12,126 nt of DNA from JBHPCZ01 sp042573625 (GTDB taxonomy: Bacteria > Desulfobacterota > Desulfobacteria > Desulfobacterales > UBA11574), in assembly GCA_042573625.1 (NCBI GenBank), contig JBHPCZ010000103.1, positions 1-12,126 on the forward strand, read 5' to 3'. The translations under genes and the position numbers were made by a program. Below, one piece after another: positions 1 through 6,625 of the stretch (the first letter of the stretch is position 1; every line of letters starts with the position of its first letter). Below the pieces are notes generated by a model that worked only from the letters and a program-made list of their open reading frames with translations, was not told the DNA's origin and ran no database searches.

Positions 1-2
1 CT

Positions 3-275
3 GCCTGCATTGAAACAATCGCCGGGTCACCGGGGTTGCGAGGCGGTAACCCGGGCGGGACCAGGGCATCGCCCAGTTCTGCGGGTCTCGGATTCTATAT
101 GCTTCACGCCAATGCCCGAATGCAGATCGACGTTATGTTCGCAGCATTGGGTGTGCTCGCCGTGGTTGCTCTGTCACTCTACTTTGCAGTGGACAGAGCA
201 ATGATCAAAATCGTTTATTGGCAAAAAGAAAACAGTTTATCCACAAAGACTCAAAGGAACAAAGGGGGGATATGA
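3..275 (+). CDS. ABC transporter permease, C-terminal fragment (5' end cut by the window, frame uncertain before about 60)
   Basis: The reading frame from about position 60 encodes the end of a binding-protein-dependent permease of the ThiX/SsuC/TauC type: an SSAGLGF stretch, then YMLHANARMQ, then a last hydrophobic helix (roughly IDVMFAALGVLAVVALSLYF), and a short basic tail. This C-terminal signature is typical of inner-membrane permeases that work with NMT1/THI5-like binding proteins. Its stop codon overlaps the start of the binding-protein gene (ATGA at 272-275), so the two are translationally coupled. Upstream of about 60 the frame does not read like a permease. GLR-like residues fall in this frame (33-41), but the expected AVTRA is in frame 1 (43-57), and about six residues before SSAGLGF seem missing. 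Either the gene is damaged or the sequence near the window edge contains errors. The last residues (from about 243) are encoded by an 8-bp repeat. Confidence 0.7.
   Translation, partial: ACIETIAGSPGLRGGNPGGTRASPSSAGLGFYMLHANARMQIDVMFAALGVLAVVALSLYFAVDRAMIKIVYWQKENSLSTKTQRNKGGI
243..266 (+). repeat. Degenerate 8-bp tandem repeat (three units)
   Basis: Three consecutive octamers, ACAAAGAC, TCAAAGGA and ACAAAGGG, share the core CAAAG with period 8. They encode the last residues of the permease, and the G-run ending the last unit forms the Shine-Dalgarno sequence of the next gene. From memory, CACAAAG-type octamers are common near gene ends in Desulfobacterota; I could not check this. Confidence 0.55.
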
Positions 276-1228
276 ATATAAAACGCATTTTTATTGCATT
301 GTTTTTCACAGGAATGACCTTGCTTGGCGGTAGCCAACGGCCGGCAATTGCGGCGGAAAGGGTTATTGTTTTGCTGGACTGGTTTGTTAATCCGGATCAT
401 GGACCCCTTTATGTCGCTCTTGAAAAAGGGTTTTTCGCCCAGCGCGGACTGGATGTTGAATTCCACGCGCCATCCAACCCGAACGATCCACCCAAACTGG
501 CTGCAGCCAAAAAGGCGGACATCGCGGTTTCCTATCAGCCGCAGCATTATGTTCATGTCGATCAGGGGTTGCCGCTGGTTCGCTTTGCAACCCTCGTTGC
601 AACACCGTTGAACACGCTGGTGGTACTGGCGGACAGCGATATTAAAGAGATTGCCGATCTGAAGGGGAAAACAGTCGGTTATTCAATCGGTGGATTTGAG
701 ACCGTTCTTCTCAAGGTCATGCTGGGCCGCCAGGGACTTACCCTGGATCATATTGAGCTGGTAAATGTCAACTTCTCCTTGTCTCCATCTCTTTTCACCG
801 GAAAAACAGACGCCGTTATCGGTGCCTTTCGCAATTTTGAGCTGAACCAGATGGATATTGAGAAACGGCCGGGTCGGGCATTTTTTGTCGAAGAACATGG
901 CATTCCCTCCTACGATGAACTGATACTCGTTACCCATCGCGATTATATTGTGGAATCTAAATTGAGAAAGTTTGTGGATGCGTTGGAAGCCGGTGTGCAG
1001 TTTATGATAAATCATCCGGAAGAGAGCTGGCGGTTATTTATTCGCGGAAGAAAAGATCTGGATAACAGGCTGAACCGCCTTGCATGGAGGGACACCCTTC
1101 CCCGATTTGCGTTGCGCCCGGGTGCGCTTGATCGCGCACGCTATCAAAGATTTGCCGAGTTTCTGAAAAAACAGGCCTTGATCAAGAAAATACCACAGCT
1201 TGAAACCTACGCGGTCGAATTGCCCTGA
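272..1228 (+). CDS. thiY: NMT1/THI5-like ABC transporter substrate-binding protein, ThiY type
   Basis: A periplasmic solute-binding protein of 318 residues. It has a signal peptide (basic MNIKR, a hydrophobic stretch, probable cleavage after AIAA near residue 27). The mature N-terminus carries the family hallmark LDWFVNPDHGPLYVALEKGFF, typical of binding proteins for thiamine-pyrimidine precursors such as formylaminopyrimidine. Further family blocks are ADIAVSYQPQ, DLKGKTVGYSIGGFE and a helical C-terminal lobe. The start at 272 is chosen over an in-frame ATG at 218 because it directly precedes a real signal peptide, has a strong AAAGGGGGG ribosome site, and overlaps the permease stop. The nearby thiE-thiL fusion supports a thiamine role. 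Close relatives bind riboflavin or other heteroaromatics, so the ligand is inferred. There is no Cys at the cleavage site, so it is probably not a lipoprotein. Confidence 0.85.
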   Translation: MNIKRIFIALFFTGMTLLGGSQRPAIAAERVIVLLDWFVNPDHGPLYVALEKGFFAQRGLDVEFHAPSNPNDPPKLAAAKKADIAVSYQPQHYVHVDQGLPLVRFATLVATPLNTLVVLADSDIKEIADLKGKTVGYSIGGFETVLLKVMLGRQGLTLDHIELVNVNFSLSPSLFTGKTDAVIGAFRNFELNQMDIEKRPGRAFFVEEHGIPSYDELILVTHRDYIVESKLRKFVDALEAGVQFMINHPEESWRLFIRGRKDLDNRLNRLAWRDTLPRFALRPGALDRARYQRFAEFLKKQALIKKIPQLETYAVELP

Positions 1229-1277
1229 TCCGGCCTTTTACAGTGGCTGTCAATTCCGATTCAATGAAAAGATCGTT

Positions 1278-2537
1278 TTATTTAAAGGACAAGAGGTGTG
1301 ATCTGAGGTTAGCCCTTTTTTTCTCCAGCCCGATCTTCCGGCGGATATTTTTCCGGTGTGTGTCGATGGTTCTCGGGGAGCGGTTCATAAATGCTGCGAT
1401 TTGTTTCGTGGTTCTGCCAATTTTTATTAAATTGGCCACCTGAATTTCCGTGGGGGTCAGGTTTAAATACTTCAATGATATATTTCGCGAAAAAGGTGAG
1501 ACAATTTCGGTCAGATTTGATTCTATAATACTTAAAAAAATGCTTTGCCGGTCATCCAGCTTTGTTCTTTTTATTTTTCCGAAATAGGGTGTAATAAGCT
1601 TTTTTAGGTTGTTCATAACGTTTTCTTCTAGTTCAACTTTATCCGCCGCTCTCTTTTTCAACAAAACTTCCAGCGCCGTGTTGACTTCCTCAAGGCTTTT
1701 TGTTTTATTTTTCAGCTGTCTGGTGCGTTCCTGCACCCTGAATTCAAGTTCGGCGTGGGCTTTTTTCAATGCCTCCTCATTTTGTTTGCGTTGGGTGATA
1801 TTGCGGATAATGGTGGTGACCCGTTCGACAATCCCTTTTTCAAAGATTGGAATCTTTCGAACTTCGGTAAAGAATTCCCGGTCATCGATCCGGGTCCTCT
1901 CTTCCGAAATTAGATTTTTTCCATTGTCAAATACCTGCTGATATTCTTCTATAACTGTATCAGGCAGGAACGGAAAAACCTCTAACAATGTTCGGCCGAC
2001 CACTTCTGTTTCCAGTCCCAACTCCTTGTTCCATTGTATAAGCGCGGGATTGACGATAAGAAACCGCAGGTCTCTGTCCACGACATGTATTGCATCGCCC
2101 ATTGAATCAATCATTGACCGGTATTGCTGCCCCGATTCATTCAAGCGCCGTTCCATATCTTTCTTATAAAGTGCGATTTCAACAGCGGCCTTGAGCTCCT
2201 GGTCTTGAAAGGGTTTGACAATATAGCCGTAGGGTTCAGCCTGTTTTGCTCTCTCTATAATTTGATCTTCCACGAATGCAGTCAAAAAAACCACCGGAAT
2301 ATCAAGCTCGGATTTGACGATTTTCGCTACGGCGATCCCATCCAGATTTCCCGGAATCTTGATATCCATCAGTATTAGATCGGGCCGGAGGTCTCGGGCT
2401 TTCTCCAAACTTTCTTCGCTGGAATGTGACAAAGCGACAACTTCGTACCCCATCATCGACAGTCGCTGTTGAAGCCGCAGGGCGATGACGGCTTCGTCTT
2501 CGACAACCATTATTTGTTTCATGCGTGTTTCAGTCAT
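1278..2537 (-). CDS. Response regulator with REC, PAS and LuxR-type HTH domains
   Basis: A 419-residue soluble regulator. An N-terminal CheY-like receiver (about 6-125) has the acidic pair E13/D14, phospho-acceptor D58 in LILMDIK, T86 and K108 in VKPF. A PAS domain follows (about 135-250, from SMIDSMGDAIHVVDRD to IIRNITQRK). A coiled coil (about 251-300) leads to a C-terminal LuxR/FixJ-type helix-turn-helix (about 356-415, with LTPTEIQVANLIKIGRTTKQIA and RTIDTHRKNIRRKIG). It is expected to sense phosphorylation and possibly a PAS ligand, then bind DNA. The start at 2537 has a GAGAGG ribosome site about 5 nt upstream; a second Met at residue 6 is less well placed. The gene converges on thiY with a 49-bp gap. 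No cognate kinase lies next to it, so it is an orphan here and its targets are unknown. Confidence 0.88.
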   Translation of the reverse strand: MTETRMKQIMVVEDEAVIALRLQQRLSMMGYEVVALSHSSEESLEKARDLRPDLILMDIKIPGNLDGIAVAKIVKSELDIPVVFLTAFVEDQIIERAKQAEPYGYIVKPFQDQELKAAVEIALYKKDMERRLNESGQQYRSMIDSMGDAIHVVDRDLRFLIVNPALIQWNKELGLETEVVGRTLLEVFPFLPDTVIEEYQQVFDNGKNLISEERTRIDDREFFTEVRKIPIFEKGIVERVTTIIRNITQRKQNEEALKKAHAELEFRVQERTRQLKNKTKSLEEVNTALEVLLKKRAADKVELEENVMNNLKKLITPYFGKIKRTKLDDRQSIFLSIIESNLTEIVSPFSRNISLKYLNLTPTEIQVANLIKIGRTTKQIAAFMNRSPRTIDTHRKNIRRKIGLEKKRANLRSHLLSFK

Positions 2538-2567
2538 TCGAACCTCTCGAATTCAGTTTGAATCTCT

Positions 2568-2660
2568 GTCCCATACATGTACAGGGGACCCGTTACAACG
2601 AGTTGTTAAAATTTCAAACTCATTCATTCTGCCTCTTTCTGAAAGAAGTTGCAACAACTT
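2568..2660. promoter_or_regulatory. Cluster of short inverted repeats upstream of the REC-PAS-LuxR gene
   Basis: Three small dyads lie in the 182-bp gap between the two minus-strand genes. GTCCC (2568-2572) pairs with GGGAC (2585-2589) around a TACATGTA palindrome. ACAAC-GA-GTTGT lies at 2595-2606. AAGTTG-CAA-CAACTT lies at 2646-2660. They sit 31-123 bp upstream of the regulator start, where operators would be expected. No clear -35/-10 pair was seen, so any binding role is inferred. Confidence 0.3.
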
Positions 2661-2671
2661 AGTAAGTTAAT

Positions 2672-2723
2672 ATAGACTTCAACATTTTGTTTATGCTCAA
2701 TTGAGGGCATGCATAAAGTCTAT
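2672..2723 (-). terminator. Possible terminator hairpin at the thiE-thiL stop codon
   Basis: ATAGACTT (2672-2679) is the exact inverse of AAGTCTAT (2716-2723). The stem is extended by TATGC (2692-2696) against GCATA (2711-2715), with a 12-nt bulge on one side. On the minus strand the stem begins at the TAG stop of thiE-thiL. A U-run after the stem is missing, so this is at best an atypical terminator or a 3'-end stabiliser. Confidence 0.35.
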
Positions 2724-4327
2724 CTGTGTCCATGCTGGAAAGATGCAACATTTGGAGGCAGATCGACAAGATATTCCCCGTTAAAATGGAGGCATCGGCC
2801 GACCTGAAAGGCTTCCGGAAGTTTTTTCTTTATCTTTTCAAAGATATCCGGCGGGCATGCAAATAAAAGCTCATAGTCCTCACCGCCGGTAAGCACGACT
2901 TCCTCCGGAACCTGTTTATATTTTTCACAAAAAGAAATCAGTTCCGGATCAAAATGGTCGATTTTCAGGTCGAATTTTACGGAAAGCCCGGATGCTTCCG
3001 CGATGTGTCGGGCGTCTCCGGCCAGACCGTCGCTGATATCGATGACACACATCACTTGATTTCCAGCCAGTATTTCGGCAGCGTCAAACCGGGCTGCCGG
3101 TGATTTGAACCTTGAGATCAATCCTTGAAACGCCGGATCCTTTTTAACCAGACAGTCGAGTCCGGCGCGGGCGAGTCCTAAGGGCCCGGTGCAATAGAGG
3201 CCCTGTCCGGGCAGTGCAGCCGAACGGACCGGAAAAATGTCGTCCCGTCCGTTTCCGATTGCAAAAAGATCGAGTGACAGGTCAGATCCGGCTGAAATAT
3301 TACCACCGCCCAGTGTGCAGCCATATTTTTCAAGCGTTTTTTGAATTCCCTTGTAAAGTGATTCAACGGTTTTATCCGAGATAGTCGCAGGAAGGGAAAG
3401 ATTAACAAAAAGGCTTATGGGAGCGGCATAGGATGCGGCAAGGTCGCTGAGTGTCACTTCCACGGCCTTGCTTCCGACCTCTTCGGGTGTTTGCCAGTCG
3501 AACCTGAAATGAAAGCTCTCTTTCTGTGTATCTGTTGTGATCACGGGGTTAGGAATCGGTGCAAAAAGAGCGGAATCATCTCCGGGGGGAACCTTGAGGG
3601 TTGTGCCGGCGCCCGGCCCGGACGGCAGATGTTGAAACAGTTTTTTGATGAGGGAAAATTCATTTTCCCACGGAGACTCAACAGAAGGCCGGGTCCGGCA
3701 CCCGCAGGCCGAGGAAAGCCGGCGTGCGTTCTGAAGCGGATCATCAGCGCGTGAAATAGTGCTGATCACCGCGACGCCCGATGCGCCATGGGCAAAGCAT
3801 GATTTTGCGCTGGCATGATCAATCCCTCCGATGGCCACCACCGGAAGTGGTGACGCCTGAGCAACAGCTTCGAGACCTGAAAGTCCGATGACCTTTTTGG
3901 CATCGGCCTTGGTCTTTGTAGAGAAAACCGGACCGGTGCCGATGTAATCGCATGGGGACAGCTCCGTATTTGCGAGTTCATCCAGGTGGGATACGGATGT
4001 CCCGATAATTGCCCGATCACCCAGGATGCTTCTGGCCAGCCCGGGGTCCTCATCGTCCTGGCCGAGGTGAACGCCGTCAGCTTTAACTGCTTTTGCCATA
4101 AGGATGTTGTCATTGACGATAAACGGAACGCCGTTGCACTTGCATAAATTTCTTATGGCCGAAACTTCTTCCAGAAAGCGTATTGAAAAGGATTTGTTTC
4201 GGTACTGGATCATTGTCGCGCCGGCCTGGATGGCGATGCGGGTCTGTTTAACCGGAGAGAAGTCAGGTGTATTATCATCTGTAATAAAGTAAAAACGAAG
4301 CGCATTTTTTATGTGGTTTTCAGGCAT
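2720..4327 (-). CDS. thiE-thiL: Bifunctional thiamine-phosphate synthase / thiamine-phosphate kinase (ThiE-ThiL fusion)
   Basis: A 535-residue fusion of two normally separate enzymes. Residues 1 to about 208 are ThiE, which joins HMP diphosphate and the thiazole phosphate into thiamine phosphate. Visible are QYRNKS (41-46), IVNDN (70-74), HLGQDD (87-92), the phosphate-binding IGTGPVFSTKTK (129-140) and VAIGGI (164-169). After a short linker, ThiL (about 220-535) phosphorylates thiamine phosphate to thiamine diphosphate. It shows PPGDDSALF (247-255), TTDTQKESFHF (264-274), LSDLAA, GGNIS (341-345), IDISDGLAGD (429-438) and LTGGEDYELLF (489-499). Both halves have close to full family length, so both are probably active. 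The GGNIS variant resembles ThiL of Aquifex as I remember it. The upstream ATG has only a weak ribosome site (CAACAAAG adjacent to ATG). The 267-bp leader contains no recognisable TPP riboswitch but does contain a foldable element. Confidence 0.93.
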   Translation of the reverse strand: MPENHIKNALRFYFITDDNTPDFSPVKQTRIAIQAGATMIQYRNKSFSIRFLEEVSAIRNLCKCNGVPFIVNDNILMAKAVKADGVHLGQDDEDPGLARSILGDRAIIGTSVSHLDELANTELSPCDYIGTGPVFSTKTKADAKKVIGLSGLEAVAQASPLPVVAIGGIDHASAKSCFAHGASGVAVISTISRADDPLQNARRLSSACGCRTRPSVESPWENEFSLIKKLFQHLPSGPGAGTTLKVPPGDDSALFAPIPNPVITTDTQKESFHFRFDWQTPEEVGSKAVEVTLSDLAASYAAPISLFVNLSLPATISDKTVESLYKGIQKTLEKYGCTLGGGNISAGSDLSLDLFAIGNGRDDIFPVRSAALPGQGLYCTGPLGLARAGLDCLVKKDPAFQGLISRFKSPAARFDAAEILAGNQVMCVIDISDGLAGDARHIAEASGLSVKFDLKIDHFDPELISFCEKYKQVPEEVVLTGGEDYELLFACPPDIFEKIKKKLPEAFQVGRCLHFNGEYLVDLPPNVASFQHGHR

Positions 4328-4435
4328 CTTTGTTGAAATCCATAAGGCGGGTTGAAGATTCGTTTCTAAATTAACACAAATCGATGCACTTGAAAACTAT
4401 TATGGCTGGAAATCTTGGTTGCGCATTAAACCCTT

Positions 4436-4569
4436 CGCTCTGACGGAGGACCCGGAGAGGTTCGACCGATCCGGGGTGCCCGGTCAGAGCGGCATCACTC
4501 AACCGATGTGTTGAATATCGACGGTTTCCAAGACCAGGGGCGATGCCCCCATCATGGGGGCTTCCTGGT
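4436..4569 (-). other. Unidentified structured intergenic element in the leader of thiE-thiL
   Basis: Nested exact inverted repeats: CGCTCTGAC (4436-4444) with GTCAGAGCG (4483-4491); inside it CCCGGA (4451-4456) with TCCGGG (4470-4475) and GGT/ACC (4459-4461/4465-4467). Next, GGCATC (4491-4496) pairs with GATGCC (4542-4547), enclosing AACCG/CGGTT (4501-4505/4522-4526). GATGCC competes with two other hairpins: GGGGC-GAT-GCCCC (4537-4549) and GCCCCC-ATCAT-GGGGGC (4545-4561). The latter is enclosed by ACCAGG/CCTGGT (4533-4538/4564-4569). The strand is not determined by symmetric pairing; minus is given because both flanking genes are on it. It could be a cis-regulatory RNA, a terminator-like 3' end of the radical SAM gene, or a dispersed palindromic repeat. 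The rest of the 4328-4594 gap (4328-4435) has only a weak GGTT/AACC hairpin (4418-4432). Confidence 0.5.
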
Positions 4570-4594
4570 GCCTTTCGTTATGCGGAAGGAGAGT

Positions 4595-6340
4595 TCAATC
4601 CAAGATTGGTGCGGGGGTAAAAGGAATATATTGATCTTGCGGGATTTCGGGTTTCAGTGTTATTGGATCGACGCTTTCAAGGGAGAGTGCCGCTTCATTT
4701 TTTTCATAAAATACAGGGGGTTCATAGGTCCAGCCGTTGGCCAGCCGCTTTTCTTCCATCTTGAGCGTTATCAAAGCGTATATTCCAAAAAAAGGCGCGA
4801 TCATTCTTGTTTTCCAGCCAAACTCTCGATAGATATCCTTGAGAAGGAGATCCATTTTCGTCTTAAGCCGTTCGTTATTCCGATACCATTTTTTCATTGC
4901 CCAGACCGCCCCTGCGTATGTTGATCGAAGCGGTTTGACTTCCCAGGCGAAACGATCCCGGATTTGTTGATCCGGGTGATTTTTGTATCGCTGCCAGCCT
5001 TTGAGTAGTGTCCGGATCAAACGGGCAAGACTGGGGCCGTTGGACTCAAAATCCCGGCGAAAGGCGTCGAGCAGAAAATCTTCCTCCCGGCCGTTGTGAA
5101 TGTATCTGTGTCGGTAGTTAAAACGATATTGGCCATGGATATCCGCAATGGGGAATTCGGAATCCGGGAGAAGGGTTCCGTCCTTTAAATGCTGTTCATA
5201 AAGGGGTGTGCCCGGTATCGGCATATAGAGCATAAATTGATGGAAATCCGTATCATGACTCACGGCATGATCAATGATCTGATCGATGTTTTCCGGGGTG
5301 TGGTTTTCCAGACCGATAATAGACGATCCCAGTACGCGAATCCCGTGAGACTGCAATCGTCGAATCAGAGAACGCGTGTCAACACCTTTCAACTTTTGAT
5401 ATCGGCTGTTTTTGCCTTCAATCCCCAGCCAGACCCAAGACAGTCCCAATCTCACCAGCTGTTCAATGGTATAGGATTTCAAAACCCGGGCAGAGCTGAA
5501 AACGAGCAATGACCAACTCTTATTATTTTGTTCGATCAATTCCAGCAGGCGTAACGCTCTTTTTCGATGCAGGAGAAAATTTTCATCCATGGTAAAAAAA
5601 GAGCGTACTTTCAGTTTTTCTTCGAGCTGGCACATCACTGAAAAAAGCGCGTCTCCGGTTTCATAAAAATTGACAAATTTTCCCTTGCCCCCGAAGAGAG
5701 CGGAGGTGGAACAAAAGTTACACCCTACAGGACAGCCCACGGAAGGGAGTACCACGGCGGCGACGTCTCCGGGTTCATCCCGAAGGGGAATACCCAGGAT
5801 ACGGGTGCCGAACGCTGAATACACCGCCGGAGGTTTTATGGGCTTTTCAGGGTCCTGTCCAAGAAATCGGCGAAACCAGGCGACGCCCTCTCCCTTTACG
5901 ATATAATCCGCGTCAATGATTTTACGAATATCAGTCTTATTGGCAACATGTCCGCCGACCACGATCAATGCATCCGGCTGGTATTCTCGAATCAGTTCAC
6001 ACATTTTTTTCAACTTGCCGATATTCGGGAGAATGGCGCTGATGCCCACGACGTCATACATATTATGCTTAATCTCTTGAACAAAGCGATCGAGCGAGGG
6101 GAAATCGAGGAGTGTGCATGGCGCGTCAATATTGTTCTGGATCAAAACCAGTCCAAAACTGCGGTGAAACATTCGAAGAGAATACGCTCCCTGAACGCGT
6201 GTGACCTGGTTTTGGTACAGCTCCATCGGATTGATTTTTCGGCTCCCATACGCGTCGTCTTGCGCGTAGGGCCCGAAGACGCTGGACAGCAGAACTCTGG
6301 CTCGAGTCCCCAGCGGGTGGACAGGCACTGAATTATTCAT
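4595..6340 (-). CDS. B12-binding-domain radical SAM protein, substrate unknown
   Basis: A 581-residue protein. Residues about 55-155 form a Rossmann-like cobalamin-binding-type domain (YDVVGISAILPN, then IVVGGHVA at 126-133). The classical DxHxxG cobalamin motif is not visible, so B12 may bind base-off without His ligation, or not at all. A radical SAM domain follows with the iron-sulfur cluster motif C203-P-V-G-C207-N-F-C210, then FFTMDEN (248-254), LGIEG (305-309) and the late-barrel stretch YMPIPGTPLYEQH (372-384). The C-terminal 150 residues are helical, basic and without an assigned domain. Start at 6340: GGGGAG ribosome site about 6 nt upstream. Members of this class methylate, rearrange or fuse carbon skeletons in lipid, cofactor and natural-product pathways; nothing here fixes the substrate. 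It is transcribed away from the two-component genes and stands alone, with the structured element just after its stop. Confidence 0.85.
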   Translation of the reverse strand: MNNSVPVHPLGTRARVLLSSVFGPYAQDDAYGSRKINPMELYQNQVTRVQGAYSLRMFHRSFGLVLIQNNIDAPCTLLDFPSLDRFVQEIKHNMYDVVGISAILPNIGKLKKMCELIREYQPDALIVVGGHVANKTDIRKIIDADYIVKGEGVAWFRRFLGQDPEKPIKPPAVYSAFGTRILGIPLRDEPGDVAAVVLPSVGCPVGCNFCSTSALFGGKGKFVNFYETGDALFSVMCQLEEKLKVRSFFTMDENFLLHRKRALRLLELIEQNNKSWSLLVFSSARVLKSYTIEQLVRLGLSWVWLGIEGKNSRYQKLKGVDTRSLIRRLQSHGIRVLGSSIIGLENHTPENIDQIIDHAVSHDTDFHQFMLYMPIPGTPLYEQHLKDGTLLPDSEFPIADIHGQYRFNYRHRYIHNGREEDFLLDAFRRDFESNGPSLARLIRTLLKGWQRYKNHPDQQIRDRFAWEVKPLRSTYAGAVWAMKKWYRNNERLKTKMDLLLKDIYREFGWKTRMIAPFFGIYALITLKMEEKRLANGWTYEPPVFYEKNEAALSLESVDPITLKPEIPQDQYIPFTPAPILD

Positions 6341-6438
6341 GGCTTCTCCCCTATGTTCCGGGAATCATTTTTTTGGCCCGAAAATTATTGGGCGGTAGGG
6401 ATTCTTTCATAAGATAGCTTAATGAAAACCGATAAATA

Positions 6439-6466
6439 TTTATATAGTGATTTCGGCCTTTTACAA
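6439..6466 (-). promoter_or_regulatory. Candidate promoter for the radical SAM gene
   Basis: On the minus strand, TTGTAA (complement of 6461-6466) is followed after 16 nt by TATAAA (complement of 6439-6444), a reasonable sigma-70 pair. The transcript would have a leader of about 90 nt before the start at 6340. The -35 box overlaps the first TTTTACAA repeat, so a protein bound there could block or modulate this promoter. Confidence 0.4.
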
Positions 6467-6504
6467 AAGTTTTACAATTAAGGGTTTAAAACATTACATA
6501 TAAT
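6459..6504 (+). promoter_or_regulatory. Candidate operator (11-bp direct repeat) and promoter of the two-component operon
   Basis: TTTTACAA occurs at 6459-6466 and again at 6470-6477, exactly 11 bp apart. OmpR/PhoB-family regulators typically bind tandem half-sites with this spacing. A perfect TATAAT lies at 6499-6504, with no good -35 box before it, as at activator-dependent promoters. If transcription starts near 6511, the repeat centre is at about -43, a usual activator position. The leader before the kinase would be about 115 nt. Autoregulation by the OmpR-type protein encoded downstream is inferred, not shown. Confidence 0.42.
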
Positions 6505-6625
6505 CGTTGTTGGATTGCTTTGAATTGATGAAAATGTTAAAAAGAATACATCGTGAGATTTGATCTTAGTTTCTGGATAAACGGTTAAAATACTTTCAAT
6601 TTCGTATTAAACAGGAATTCAAGTT

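Noticed and set aside
251..556. Minus-strand open frame opposite thiY
   Set aside because: It lies entirely antisense to a gene with clear signal peptide and family motifs and has no recognisable domain.
1229..1277. Bidirectional terminator between the convergent thiY and REC-PAS-LuxR genes
   Set aside because: No stable stem with adjacent T-run could be found in the 49 bp.
4437..4490. tRNA gene suggested by GGTTCGA
   Set aside because: The GGTTCGA lies in a hairpin loop without a 5-bp T stem, and no acceptor or anticodon arms can be formed around it.
4328..4594. TPP riboswitch in the thiE-thiL leader
   Set aside because: Neither strand shows the CTGAGA core followed by ACCTGAT and GGATAATGCC-like segments; only an isolated GGGGTGCC occurs, in the wrong context.
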